DNA of 13,372 nt from CAYOMP01 sp964405075 (GCA_964405075.1 CAYOMP010000066.1:1-13372), one strand, 5' to 3'; shown: positions 1 to 7,228, counted from the stretch's first letter. The notes: generated by a model from the letters alone, not told the origin. A program made the numbers and translations.

Positions 1-1
1 C

Positions 2-388
2 GGAAGAGGTTTTGCAGTAGTTGCAGACCAGATTGGTAGATTGGCTACAGATAGTGCACAGTCAGCGGTAATGACTAAAACATTAATAGAAAAAGCTATA
101 GTGGAAGTTGAAAAGGGAAATACTATAACAACTAATACTGCAGAGGTTATAGAGAGAGTACTTAAAAATATGTCTGAATTTGCTGAAGCGGCCAATGGTG
201 CAGCTGAATCATCAAAGACACAGACAGAAATGTTATCTGAAATTGAAGCGGGAATAAATCAGATAGCTATGGTGGTACAGGATAATTCAGCAGTAGCAGA
301 AGAAACATCTGCTGTTAGTGAAGAGTTAGCTTCGCAGGCAGAAACATTGGAATCACTTGTTGGTCAGTTCACATTACGCGATGAATAA
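2..388 (+). CDS. Methyl-accepting chemotaxis protein, C-terminal fragment (5' end outside window)
   Basis: This is the last 128 residues of a chemoreceptor. The open frame begins at base 2 and is already inside the gene. It opens with GRGFAVVADQI, the conserved stretch just after the hairpin tip of the cytoplasmic signalling domain that contacts CheA and CheW. The rest is the descending coiled-coil helix, rich in Ala, Glu and Ser, with a likely methylation segment (AVAEETSAVSEELASQAETL) about 20 residues before the end. The protein stops soon after the usual closing Phe (GQFTLRDE) and has no CheR-binding pentapeptide. From GRGF to the closing Phe is 123 residues, which from memory matches E. 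coli Tsr (36-heptad class). A TTG at 41 is internal, not the start. The sensor and membrane parts lie upstream, so the ligand is unknown. Confidence 0.93.
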   Translation, partial: GRGFAVVADQIGRLATDSAQSAVMTKTLIEKAIVEVEKGNTITTNTAEVIERVLKNMSEFAEAANGAAESSKTQTEMLSEIEAGINQIAMVVQDNSAVAEETSAVSEELASQAETLESLVGQFTLRDE

Positions 389-420
389 AAGTTAGTTTTA
401 ATTTAATTAAATAGTTTATG

Positions 421-472
421 AAAAATACTTATCTTGATGTGCATACATAAAAGTCAAGATAAGTATTTTTTG
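421..472 (+). terminator. Intrinsic terminator after the first chemoreceptor gene
   Basis: A perfect 17-bp inverted repeat (421-437 with 454-470) encloses a 16-nt loop and ends in a T run. The left arm begins with five A's, so the element could also stop transcription arriving from the other strand, although no convergent gene is visible. It begins 32 bases after the stop codon. Confidence 0.9.
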
Positions 473-625
473 CTTTTATCATAACAAAAAAATGTCAGAG
501 TAACGAGTCAAATATAATTCATTACCCAAACATTTATTTTAGACCATTTTTTACTTAGAACAAGAGAACGGTGTAAATGAGAAATGTAGTTGTGAATAAT
601 ATTAAAAAATATAATCAGGTGTTGG
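473..625. other. AT-rich spacer without recognisable genes
   Basis: This is the remainder of the 308-base gap between the chemoreceptor fragment and yicC, lying between the terminator and the yicC promoter. I see no ORF with a ribosome binding site, no RNA gene and no marked repeat. The one small ORF (577-633, 18 codons) has no Shine-Dalgarno sequence and runs into the -35 box of the next promoter. Confidence 0.6.
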
Positions 626-654
626 TTGACTAGAAAAAACAAATAGATTATAAT
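626..654 (+). promoter_or_regulatory. Sigma-A promoter of the yicC-remA-gmk-rpoZ operon
   Basis: TTGACT (626-631) and a perfect TATAAT (649-654) are separated by exactly 17 nt. Transcription should start near 661, leaving a leader of about 36 nt before the yicC ATG. The ribosome binding site is modest (GAGTGG at 685-690, 6 nt before the start). Confidence 0.85.
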
Positions 655-696
655 ATAACGATGAATGCAGAAAAATAAGGAAACGAGTGGCTAAAT

Positions 697-1575
697 ATGA
701 TTAAGAGCATGACAGGTTTTGGACGTGCAGAAGTATCAATGGGTGAGAGAAAGCTTACTGTTGAGATGAAAGCAGTTAATCACAGATATCTAGATGTTAA
801 TATGAAGATGCCAAAAAAATTGAATTTTTTTGAGGCTGGTATTAGAAATTTGTTAAAAAAATATATTCAACGTGGAAAGGTTGATATGTTTTTTACATAT
901 GAAGACTTATCAGAAGCAAACGTAACATTGAAATATAATAAGGACGTTGCTGCTGAATATATAAAGAATATTAGTCAGATGGCAGAAGACTTTAATTTGA
1001 GTTGTGAGATTAGCGCTACTTCACTTTCAAGATATCCGGAAGTAATAACGATGGAAGAACAATCAATAGATGAAGAGGAACTTTGGAAACTTATTGAACA
1101 GGCTGTAAGTCAAGCCGCAGAAAAGTTTGTTGAATCCAGAGTAGTTGAAGGTGAACATCTTAAGAAAGATATTATTGACAAGTTAAATGGTATGTTAGAA
1201 GATGTTGCTTATATTGAAGAACGTTCGCCTATTATTATTGCTGAGTACAGAACTAAGTTAGAAGATAAAGTAAAAGAATTATTAGGTGATACACAGATTG
1301 ATGAAAGCAGATTAGCAACAGAGGTGGTAATTTATGCTGATAAGATTTGTGTTGACGAGGAAACAGTTAGATTGAAAAGTCATATAAATAGTATGAAGAA
1401 AACGTTAGATGATGGAGAAAGCATCGGGCGTAAATTAGATTTCATTGCACAAGAAATGAACAGAGAGGCTAATACAATTCTTTCTAAGGCTAATGATTTG
1501 GATATTTCTAACAGAGCAATTAATTTAAAAACTGAAATAGAAAAAGTAAGAGAACAAATTCAAAACATTGAATAG
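697..1575 (+). CDS. yicC: YicC/YloC family endoribonuclease
   Basis: A 292-residue protein, the family's usual length. The N-terminal hallmark MIKSMTGFGRAE is followed by VNHRYLDVNMKMP. The C-terminal domain (DUF1732) carries VRLKSHI, GRKLDFIAQEMNREANTILSKA and the typical ending IEKVREQIQNIE. Members of this family (YicC in E. coli, YloC in Bacillus) have been described as manganese-dependent endoribonucleases involved in RNA turnover and stationary-phase survival; that role is taken from the family. It is the first gene of a four-gene operon, 11 nt ahead of remA, an arrangement conserved in Firmicutes. Nothing is truncated or odd in the frame. Confidence 0.95.
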   Translation: MIKSMTGFGRAEVSMGERKLTVEMKAVNHRYLDVNMKMPKKLNFFEAGIRNLLKKYIQRGKVDMFFTYEDLSEANVTLKYNKDVAAEYIKNISQMAEDFNLSCEISATSLSRYPEVITMEEQSIDEEELWKLIEQAVSQAAEKFVESRVVEGEHLKKDIIDKLNGMLEDVAYIEERSPIIIAEYRTKLEDKVKELLGDTQIDESRLATEVVIYADKICVDEETVRLKSHINSMKKTLDDGESIGRKLDFIAQEMNREANTILSKANDLDISNRAINLKTEIEKVREQIQNIE

Positions 1576-1586
1576 TAGGGTGAAAA

Positions 1587-1844
1587 ATGACAGGTTTAAT
1601 TAATATTGGTTTTGGAAATGTTGTAAGTACAGAAAAAATAGTATCGGTTATTAGTCCTGATGCTGCACCTATTAAAAGGTTGGTTCAACAAGCAAAGGAA
1701 AAGGGAAATGTTATTGATGCGACACAAGGTAGAAGGACACGTTCTGTCATAGTAACAGATACAGATTGGATTGTGTTATCGGCATTGATGCCGGATACAA
1801 TAACTAGTAGATATAATGAAAGACAAGCGTTGAAAGGTGAATAA
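1587..1844 (+). CDS. remA: RemA-type regulatory protein (DUF370)
   Basis: An 85-residue protein beginning LINIGFGNVV and containing ISPDAAPIKRLVQQAKEKG and VIDATQGRRTRSVIV, the signature of the RemA/DUF370 family. In Bacillus, RemA is a ring-forming DNA-binding protein that activates biofilm matrix and osmoprotection genes. Its targets here are unknown, and in matrix-free Clostridia the role may differ. The basic GRRTR motif (residues 48-52), implicated in DNA binding, is intact. By my recalled alignment the other DNA-contacting Arg (R18 in Bacillus) is Lys17 here, a conservative change. The AGGG at 1577-1580 serves as ribosome binding site. Its stop codon is one base ahead of the gmk ATG, so the two are likely translationally coupled. 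Confidence 0.93.
   Translation: MTGLINIGFGNVVSTEKIVSVISPDAAPIKRLVQQAKEKGNVIDATQGRRTRSVIVTDTDWIVLSALMPDTITSRYNERQALKGE
1833..1837 (+). promoter_or_regulatory. Ribosome binding site deciding the gmk start
   Basis: AAAGG inside the 3' end of remA lies 8 nt before ATG 1846. The alternative in-frame GTG at 1837 would overlap this site and has no ribosome binding site of its own, so ATG 1846 is preferred. Confidence 0.7.
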
Positions 1845-1845
1845 A

Positions 1846-2481
1846 ATGAATAAAAAAGGTATTCTTACGGTAATATCTGGTTTTTCAGGTGCTGGAAAAG
1901 GGACATTAGTTAATAGGATGTTGGAAAAATATGATAATTATGCATTATCTATTTCAGCAACAAGTCGAGGACCCAGACCAGGAGAAGTTGATGGAAAACA
2001 TTATTTTTTTAAAACTCGAGAGGAATTTGAAAAGCTGATTGAAGATAATGGTTTCATAGAATACGCCACATATGTAGGAAATTATTATGGTACACCTAAG
2101 CAATTTGTATTAGAGCAGATGGAATTAGGAAAAGATGTTATCCTTGAAATAGAAATTCAGGGAGCGTTAAAAATCAAAGAACAGTTCCCAGATGCATTAT
2201 TGCTATTTGTAACACCGCCGAGTGCCGAAGAATTGAAAAGACGCTTGGTTACAAGGGGAACAGAAGATATTGATACAATTAATAAACGATTAGCTAGAGC
2301 ATTTGAAGAATCAGAAGGAATGGAAAATTATGACTATTTGGTTATCAATGATGATTTGGAAGAATGCGTTAAAAATACACATCAAATAATACAAAATGAG
2401 CATGTGAGAGCTAGTAGAAATTTAACTAAAATTAGTGAAATAAGAGCAGAGCTTAAAGCTTTTGGAAAGGAGAATAAATAG
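1846..2481 (+). CDS. gmk: Guanylate kinase
   Basis: A 211-residue enzyme that phosphorylates GMP (or dGMP) to GDP with ATP, an essential step in purine nucleotide supply. The Walker A loop SGFSGAGKGT covers residues 11-20 (GxxGxGKxT; Phe replaces the more usual Pro). The GMP-binding signature SISATSRGPRPGEVDGKHYF spans residues 35-54, followed by GFIEYATYVGNYYGTP. It is the third gene of the operon, one base after remA and directly abutting rpoZ (stop 2479-2481, next ATG at 2482). Pairing gmk with rpoZ is common in bacteria; guanylate kinase is a (p)ppGpp target and omega helps sense ppGpp in Proteobacteria, so the linkage may be functional, though that is inference. Confidence 0.97.
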   Translation: MNKKGILTVISGFSGAGKGTLVNRMLEKYDNYALSISATSRGPRPGEVDGKHYFFKTREEFEKLIEDNGFIEYATYVGNYYGTPKQFVLEQMELGKDVILEIEIQGALKIKEQFPDALLLFVTPPSAEELKRRLVTRGTEDIDTINKRLARAFEESEGMENYDYLVINDDLEECVKNTHQIIQNEHVRASRNLTKISEIRAELKAFGKENK

Positions 2482-2733
2482 ATGTTACATCCATCATATT
2501 CAGATTTAATGAACGTAGTAAATAGCGAGGTAGAAGAAGGCGAACAGCCAGTAGTTAACAGCAGATATTCAATAGTATTAGCAACAGCAAAAAGAGCAAG
2601 ACAGATTATTGCAGGAGAAGAACCATTAGTTGCAGGTAGTAACCAGAAACCTTTGTCTTTGGCAGTTGCAGAACTTAATGCTGGAAAAGTAAAAATCGTT
2701 GGAGATGACGAGACAGCTGATGATGAATTCTAG
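2482..2733 (+). CDS. rpoZ: DNA-directed RNA polymerase omega subunit
   Basis: An 83-residue omega subunit, which helps fold the beta' subunit and stabilises RNA polymerase. The diagnostic motif SRYSIVLATAKRARQI is at residues 27-42, followed by KPLSLAVAELNAGKVKIV (57-73). The tail is acidic (DDETADDEF). The ribosome binding site AGGAGA (2468-2473) lies at the end of gmk, 8 nt before the ATG. It is the last gene of the operon and is followed by a terminator about 70 bases downstream. Confidence 0.95.
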   Translation: MLHPSYSDLMNVVNSEVEEGEQPVVNSRYSIVLATAKRARQIIAGEEPLVAGSNQKPLSLAVAELNAGKVKIVGDDETADDEF

Positions 2734-2805
2734 GCTATCGCGCTCAAAGAAATATTGTTAAAATATAAATAATTATTAAATTGCATCTATATTAGCTATT
2801 AGTAT

Positions 2806-2857
2806 AAAAATCACAAGGATATGATGGCAAAACATACATATTTTTGTGATTTTTTTG
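2806..2857 (+). terminator. Intrinsic terminator of the yicC-rpoZ operon
   Basis: An 11-bp perfect stem (2806-2816 with 2844-2854) continues inward through two G.U pairs to 2823/2837, giving about 18 pairs around a 13-nt loop, and ends in a run of T. Confidence 0.85.
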
Positions 2858-2907
2858 TGCAAAGTATACGAAAAATATAAAAAAGGCAATTTGAAAATTT
2901 GTTTAGC

Positions 2908-2936
2908 TTGTAACAAACTTAAGATTTTGTTATAAT
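2908..2936 (+). promoter_or_regulatory. Promoter of the second chemoreceptor gene with an internal inverted repeat
   Basis: TTGTAA (2908-2913) and a perfect TATAAT (2931-2936) have a 17-nt spacer, so this is a sigma-A type promoter rather than the flagellar sigma-28 type often used for chemotaxis genes. An inverted repeat TAACAAA-N8-TTTGTTA (2911-2932) fills the spacer and overlaps both boxes, an obvious place for a regulator to bind. Transcription should start near 2943. Confidence 0.75.
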
Positions 2937-2994
2937 AACCTAAAGAGTGCAGTGCTTAAAGGTGCTTGAATATTAGAACGCGGAGGTTATATTT

Positions 2995-4917
2995 ATGGTG
3001 GCAAACGATAAAATGAACGCTGAAGTGACTGTAGAAGAACATGTAGATATGCCTACTACACCTTTACAGGCTAAGAAGGCTAAAAAAGGAAAGCTTAGTC
3101 TTAAAAACAAGGGGAATAAAGGGAAGAAATCTTCAGGGGAAAAGAAAAAGAACAACGTAAAGAAGAACACTTTCACAAAGGGGCGTGAAGTAAATATTGG
3201 TAGGAAGATTGTGGGAGTTTTTGGAATTATAATTGTAGCAATGCTGGCAATGATAATTGTTTTGGTACTTAGTGCTTACAGATATACTTCACAATATGAT
3301 GCAGTTATTACAGATGTAACAAGAATTAATTCTATCAAAACTTGTGCTAGTGAGGTTCCAGCTACGCTTTTGACATTGTGTGCAAGTAGTGCTGATCCAT
3401 CAGAATCAGGAATGGATGAAATTCTTGTAACGTTAAAAGAACTTATCACTGAAACTGATGCTAGTATTCCAGATAATGAAGAAAATAAGGAAAGTAGAAA
3501 TTCAGTTGAAACAATCAATAGATTATATAATACATATTCAGCTAAATGTATGGAAATTAAAGAAGCTGGTCCATTAAGCAGTAAGTCATATGATGCTATT
3601 TACTACTTAAGAGATATTGCAGGATACATTGAAGATGAAGTGTTAATACTTATTGATGCTGAATTAATTAGAGCAGATGGTTTGAAAGAGGACATTAATA
3701 GGAGTTTTACAGCAGTTATTTCTTTAATGGTAGTAGCTATTATAGCAGTTACAGCAGTTGCTATAATATTAACTGTGTTATTAGTTAGAGCAATTGTTAA
3801 TCCGGTAAAAGGATTGAAGTCACAGATGCAGGTAATGGCAGATGGTGATTTATCAGCAGATGATATTATTGTAAAAACAGGTGATGAAATTGAAGCATTG
3901 GCAAATGCGTTTAATCATATGTCAGGAAACTTAAAAACAATTATTACTAAAGTATATGCTGTAAGTAATGAAGTAGAGAATTCTACAAAGATAGTTAGTG
4001 AATCAGTAACACAGAATACTAACGGAAGTATTCAGATAGCAGAATCAATCGACAAAATGTCTTCCAGAATGAATGAACAAAAGGAAGAGTCAGATAATGC
4101 TATGAATAGTGTTTTCGAAATGGAAACTATTTCCGGAAAGATTACAGAAAGCGCAGATCGTATTGGCTCAAGTGTTGATAAATCTCTTGAAATGGCTGAA
4201 AAGGGAAATGAAAATATTGATAAATATGTTGAACAGTTATCTAATGTTAACAGTGTAATGGACGAGGTTGCTTCTGTTGCAGGTAAGTTAAGTGATAGTA
4301 CTCAGGAAATGAATGCGATTGTTAATTCTATTACTGAAATTGCATCACAGACAAATCTTTTATCATTGAATGCTAGTATAGAGGCTGCTAGAGCTGGTGA
4401 GGCTGGAAGAGGTTTTGCAGTAGTTGCATCAGAAATTAGAAATCTTGCAGAAGATTCACAGAATGCTGCCGCTAGAATCGGAAGTATTATTGAAGAGGTT
4501 CAGGTAGATGCACAGAATATGAGCAAGAAGATGTCAGAAGGTCTTGAACAGTTAGCTAAAGGTAATGAAATTGCTGATTTGACTAGTAAGAGTTTTGCAG
4601 ACATTAAGCAAGGTACAGAAATTGTTAATAATGATATTAAAGATATTCTTGAGGATATTGAAGCACTTTCAGGAATTATTGAGAAAGTAGCTGAAAATAT
4701 GAAACTTATTGATCAGAAGACAGGTGAAAACGTACTTGTTACATCTGAAATTTCAGAAACTGTAGCTGAAGAAACAGCAAACTTAGAAGAGGTTGCTGCT
4801 ACAACGGTAGTTCTTTCAGAACTTGCTGAAGATTTGAAAAAGGCAGTTTCAATATTCAAATTGAAAAAGACAGATGATATAGAAAATGTAGCAAAAGACA
4901 ATAATGATTTAGTATAA
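2995..4917 (+). CDS. Methyl-accepting chemotaxis protein, transmembrane
   Basis: A complete 640-residue chemoreceptor. An acidic first 20 residues is followed by a lysine-rich stretch (residues 27-71, 17 Lys), then TM1 (about 72-95), an extracellular sensor region (96-238, ligand unknown, probably a helical bundle), TM2 (239-264), a HAMP domain (265-316, with NPVKGLKSQM and GDEIEALANAF) and a long coiled-coil signalling domain. The hairpin tip is at about 448-488 (QTNLLSLNASIEAARAGEA, then GRGFAVVASEI). From GRGF to the closing Phe (SIFKL) is 151 residues, as expected for the 44-heptad class. There is no CheR-binding pentapeptide. The start is fixed by GGAGG at 2982-2986. It is a single-gene unit and should signal to CheA/CheW encoded elsewhere. 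Confidence 0.96.
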   Translation: MVANDKMNAEVTVEEHVDMPTTPLQAKKAKKGKLSLKNKGNKGKKSSGEKKKNNVKKNTFTKGREVNIGRKIVGVFGIIIVAMLAMIIVLVLSAYRYTSQYDAVITDVTRINSIKTCASEVPATLLTLCASSADPSESGMDEILVTLKELITETDASIPDNEENKESRNSVETINRLYNTYSAKCMEIKEAGPLSSKSYDAIYYLRDIAGYIEDEVLILIDAELIRADGLKEDINRSFTAVISLMVVAIIAVTAVAIILTVLLVRAIVNPVKGLKSQMQVMADGDLSADDIIVKTGDEIEALANAFNHMSGNLKTIITKVYAVSNEVENSTKIVSESVTQNTNGSIQIAESIDKMSSRMNEQKEESDNAMNSVFEMETISGKITESADRIGSSVDKSLEMAEKGNENIDKYVEQLSNVNSVMDEVASVAGKLSDSTQEMNAIVNSITEIASQTNLLSLNASIEAARAGEAGRGFAVVASEIRNLAEDSQNAAARIGSIIEEVQVDAQNMSKKMSEGLEQLAKGNEIADLTSKSFADIKQGTEIVNNDIKDILEDIEALSGIIEKVAENMKLIDQKTGENVLVTSEISETVAEETANLEEVAATTVVLSELAEDLKKAVSIFKLKKTDDIENVAKDNNDLV

Positions 4918-4926
4918 TGATATTTT

Positions 4927-4958
4927 GGGGACAAAGAAATTTTCTTTGTTCCCTTTTT
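4927..4958 (+). terminator. Intrinsic terminator after the second chemoreceptor gene
   Basis: A stem of about 11 pairs (4927-4937 with 4943-4953, one G.U) with a short loop is followed directly by five T's, 10 bases after the stop codon. Confidence 0.88.
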
Positions 4959-5020
4959 ATGTAAGCAGTGATAATATAACATTTTACATAAGGTGTATAA
5001 TGGTATTTTCTAGTAACAGG

Positions 5021-5049
5021 TTGACCTTTTTGGGGTAAAAGGGTAGAAT
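5021..5049 (+). promoter_or_regulatory. Sigma-A promoter of rimO-pgsA
   Basis: TTGACC (5021-5026) and TAGAAT (5044-5049) have a 17-nt spacer. Transcription should start near 5056, giving a leader of about 72 nt. That leader holds a 7-bp inverted repeat, GGTTAAA/TTTAACC (5077-5083 with 5100-5106), which ends 10 bases before the ribosome binding site AGGAGA (5117-5122). Confidence 0.8.
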
Positions 5050-5127
5050 AGACAAAGATGTAAATTATAAGAAAAGGGTTAAAGATAGTCGTAAGGCGTT
5101 TTAACCTGAATGATTTAGGAGAAATAT

Positions 5128-6453
5128 ATGAAATTACTTTTTATATCGTTAGGTTGCGACAAGAACTTAGTAGATTCAGAAGTTATGCTAGGCATGCTTT
5201 CAAAGGAAGGATATTCCCTTACAGATGATGAGACAGAGGCAGATGTAATAGTAGTAAACACGTGTTGTTTTATTAATGATGCGAAGGAAGAAAGTGTTAA
5301 TACTATTTTAGAAATGGCTGAATATAAAAAGAGTGGTAGTTGTAAAGCATTGATAGTAACAGGATGTTTAGCACAGCGCTATCAGAAGGAAATTCAGGAT
5401 GAAATAGAAGAGGTTGATGCTATAATTGGAACATCCTCTATTGATAGTATAGTAGCGGCAGTCAAGGCTTCTTTGGAAGGAAAAAAGAGTCAGACGTTTG
5501 AAACTCTTAAACGTTTGCCGAAAACAGATGATGTTAAAAGATTGGTAACTACTGGCGGACATTATGCCCATTTAAAGATTGCAGATGGTTGTAATAAACA
5601 TTGTACATATTGTATTATTCCAAAAATCAGAGGGGAATACAGAAGTGTACCAATGGAACAATTAATAAAAGAGGCTGAATATTTGGCTGAACAGGGAGTT
5701 AAGGAATTAATTCTTGTAGCTCAGGAAACTACTCTTTATGGTATTGACTTATATGGCGAAAAAACGCTTCCTAAATTACTGAAAGAATTGTGTAAAATTA
5801 AAAAACTTCGTTGGATTAGAGTTCAGTATTGTTATCCGGAGGAAATTACAGATGAATTAATTCAGACTATTAAGGAAGAACCAAAGATATGTAATTACCT
5901 GGATTTGCCTATTCAGCATGCAAATGATGAAGTTCTTAAAAGGATGGGAAGAAAGACTAATCGTAAACAGTTAGTTGAGATGATTGAAAAACTTCGAAGG
6001 GAAATTCCTGATATTTCACTTAGAACTACATTGATTGCAGGTTTTCCAGGGGAAACAAAGGAACAGCATGAAGAAGTATTGGAATTTATTGATGAAATGG
6101 AATTTGATAGATTGGGAGTTTTTGCATATTCAGCAGAAGAAGATACACCTGCATCTATAATGGATAATCAGATTGATGACGAAGTCAAGGAAGAGAGAAG
6201 AGATGCATTAATGGCATTACAACAAGAGATTGCTTTTGACAAGGAAGAAGAAATGGTTGGAAGAGTTTTGGATGTAATGATAGAAGGGCGAGTTGCTGGT
6301 GAAAATGCCTATGTAGGCAGAACATATAAGGATGCGCCTAATGTTGATGGATACATTTTTGTTAATACAGATGAGGAACTTATGACAGGTGATTTTGCCA
6401 AAGTCAAAGTTACCGGTGCAGTAGAATATGATTTGATAGGAGAAATAGTATAA
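5128..6453 (+). CDS. rimO: Ribosomal protein S12 methylthiotransferase
   Basis: A 441-residue radical-SAM enzyme of the MiaB/RimO family that adds a methylthio group to a conserved Asp of ribosomal protein S12. The N-terminal domain (UPF0004) starts FISLGCDKNLVDSE; GCxKNLVDSE points to RimO rather than the tRNA enzyme MiaB. Its cluster cysteines are C10, C46 (in NTCCF) and C80 (VTGC). The radical-SAM cluster is C155, C159 and C162 in ADGCNKHCTYCIIP. A C-terminal TRAM domain covers about 373-441 (APNVDGYIFV). Length is normal and all six cluster cysteines are present. It is translationally coupled to pgsA: its stop codon shares one base with the pgsA ATG (TAATG). Confidence 0.96.
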   Translation: MKLLFISLGCDKNLVDSEVMLGMLSKEGYSLTDDETEADVIVVNTCCFINDAKEESVNTILEMAEYKKSGSCKALIVTGCLAQRYQKEIQDEIEEVDAIIGTSSIDSIVAAVKASLEGKKSQTFETLKRLPKTDDVKRLVTTGGHYAHLKIADGCNKHCTYCIIPKIRGEYRSVPMEQLIKEAEYLAEQGVKELILVAQETTLYGIDLYGEKTLPKLLKELCKIKKLRWIRVQYCYPEEITDELIQTIKEEPKICNYLDLPIQHANDEVLKRMGRKTNRKQLVEMIEKLRREIPDISLRTTLIAGFPGETKEQHEEVLEFIDEMEFDRLGVFAYSAEEDTPASIMDNQIDDEVKEERRDALMALQQEIAFDKEEEMVGRVLDVMIEGRVAGENAYVGRTYKDAPNVDGYIFVNTDEELMTGDFAKVKVTGAVEYDLIGEIV

Positions 6454-6998
6454 TGAATTTACCAAACAAACTTACAATTTTTAGAGTGATAATGATACCA
6501 TTTTTCTTGGTATTTATGTTGACAGATTTAGGCTTGGGCTCAGGAAAGTACATTGCTTTAGCATTATTTTGTGTGGCTAGTTTTACTGACTTTTTGGATG
6601 GATATTTGGCGAGAAAATACAATCTGGTTACTAATCTTGGAAAATTTATGGATCCATTAGCTGATAAATTATTAGTATGTTCTGCGTTGATTTGTTTTAT
6701 TGAGTTGGATAAATTACCAGCTTGGATTGTAATTATCATTATTGCCAGAGAATTCATTATAAGTGGATTCAGACTAGTTGCATCTGACAATGGAGTTGTA
6801 ATTGCCGCAAGTTATTGGGGTAAGTTTAAAACAGTATCTCAAATGATAATGATTATATTATTGATTTTAGATTTAGATATAATGATATTTAATGTTTTGG
6901 AAACAGCATTTATTTATATCGCTTTGGTATTGACAGTTGTTTCTTTGGTTGATTATTTAATAAAGAATAAGAATGTCTTAAGTGATGGACAGAAATAG
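6453..6998 (+). CDS. pgsA: CDP-diacylglycerol--glycerol-3-phosphate 3-phosphatidyltransferase
   Basis: A 181-residue integral membrane enzyme that makes phosphatidylglycerophosphate from CDP-diacylglycerol and glycerol-3-phosphate, the committed step to phosphatidylglycerol. The CDP-alcohol phosphotransferase motif is complete: D46, D49-G50, A53-R54, G63, D67 and D71, with the family spacing. NLPNKLTIFRVIMIP is the usual PgsA opening. Several hydrophobic segments follow (for example about 32-45, 91-107 and 128-166). The ribosome binding site TAGGAGA (6437-6443) lies within rimO. The rimO-pgsA pairing is common in Firmicutes and seems to reflect co-expression more than a shared pathway. Confidence 0.95.
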   Translation: MNLPNKLTIFRVIMIPFFLVFMLTDLGLGSGKYIALALFCVASFTDFLDGYLARKYNLVTNLGKFMDPLADKLLVCSALICFIELDKLPAWIVIIIIAREFIISGFRLVASDNGVVIAASYWGKFKTVSQMIMIILLILDLDIMIFNVLETAFIYIALVLTVVSLVDYLIKNKNVLSDGQK

Positions 6999-7002
6999 TA
7001 GA

Positions 7003-7032
7003 TAAAGAGAAACTTTTACAGGTTTCTCTTTA
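7003..7032 (+). terminator. Hairpin terminator after pgsA
   Basis: An 11-bp perfect inverted repeat (7003-7013 with 7022-7032) has an 8-nt loop. The T run is displaced (ATTTTT from 7035), so termination may be less than complete. Confidence 0.65.
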
Positions 7033-7140
7033 AACATTTTTGGGAAAATAACAGGAGAATAATTTGTCTATATAATTATTCGACGAATGCTGTAAACTAT
7101 GGAAAACTTGAAAAATATGATTCATATGGTCGGATTATAG

Positions 7141-7169
7141 TTGCAAATATAATTATATTTATGCATAAT
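7141..7169 (+). promoter_or_regulatory. Probable promoter of cinA
   Basis: TTGCAA (7141-7146) and CATAAT (7164-7169) have a 17-nt spacer. It is the best sigma-A match in the gap between pgsA and cinA, and transcription would start near 7176. The region is so AT-rich that other weak matches exist. Confidence 0.5.
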
Positions 7170-7221
7170 ATTAGGGAACAACGTTAAAATAATATATGCT
7201 TGAATATAGTTGTAATGGAAA

Positions 7222-7228
7222 AGAGGGG
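7222..7228 (+). promoter_or_regulatory. Ribosome binding site deciding the cinA start
   Basis: AGAGGGG lies just before ATG 7233 and gives the protein the standard opening MIVELVSVGTE. Upstream in-frame TTG 7200 and ATG 7215 lack such a site. Confidence 0.75.

Noticed and set aside
577..633. 18-codon ORF upstream of yicC
   Set aside because: It has no ribosome binding site, runs into the -35 box of the yicC promoter, and would not be on the yicC transcript.
2937..2994. Cyclic-di-GMP riboswitch in the chemoreceptor leader
   Set aside because: Such riboswitches often precede motility genes in Clostridia, but the leader here is only about 50 nt, too short for the aptamer, and shows no matching fold.
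6410..6790. 126-codon minus-strand ORF across the rimO-pgsA junction
   Set aside because: It lies wholly within two well-supported genes on the other strand, matches no family I know, and has no ribosome binding site or promoter context.
7099..7140. 13-codon possible leader peptide upstream of cinA
   Set aside because: It has no ribosome binding site, lies upstream of the best promoter, and shows no run of regulatory codons or terminator structure after it.
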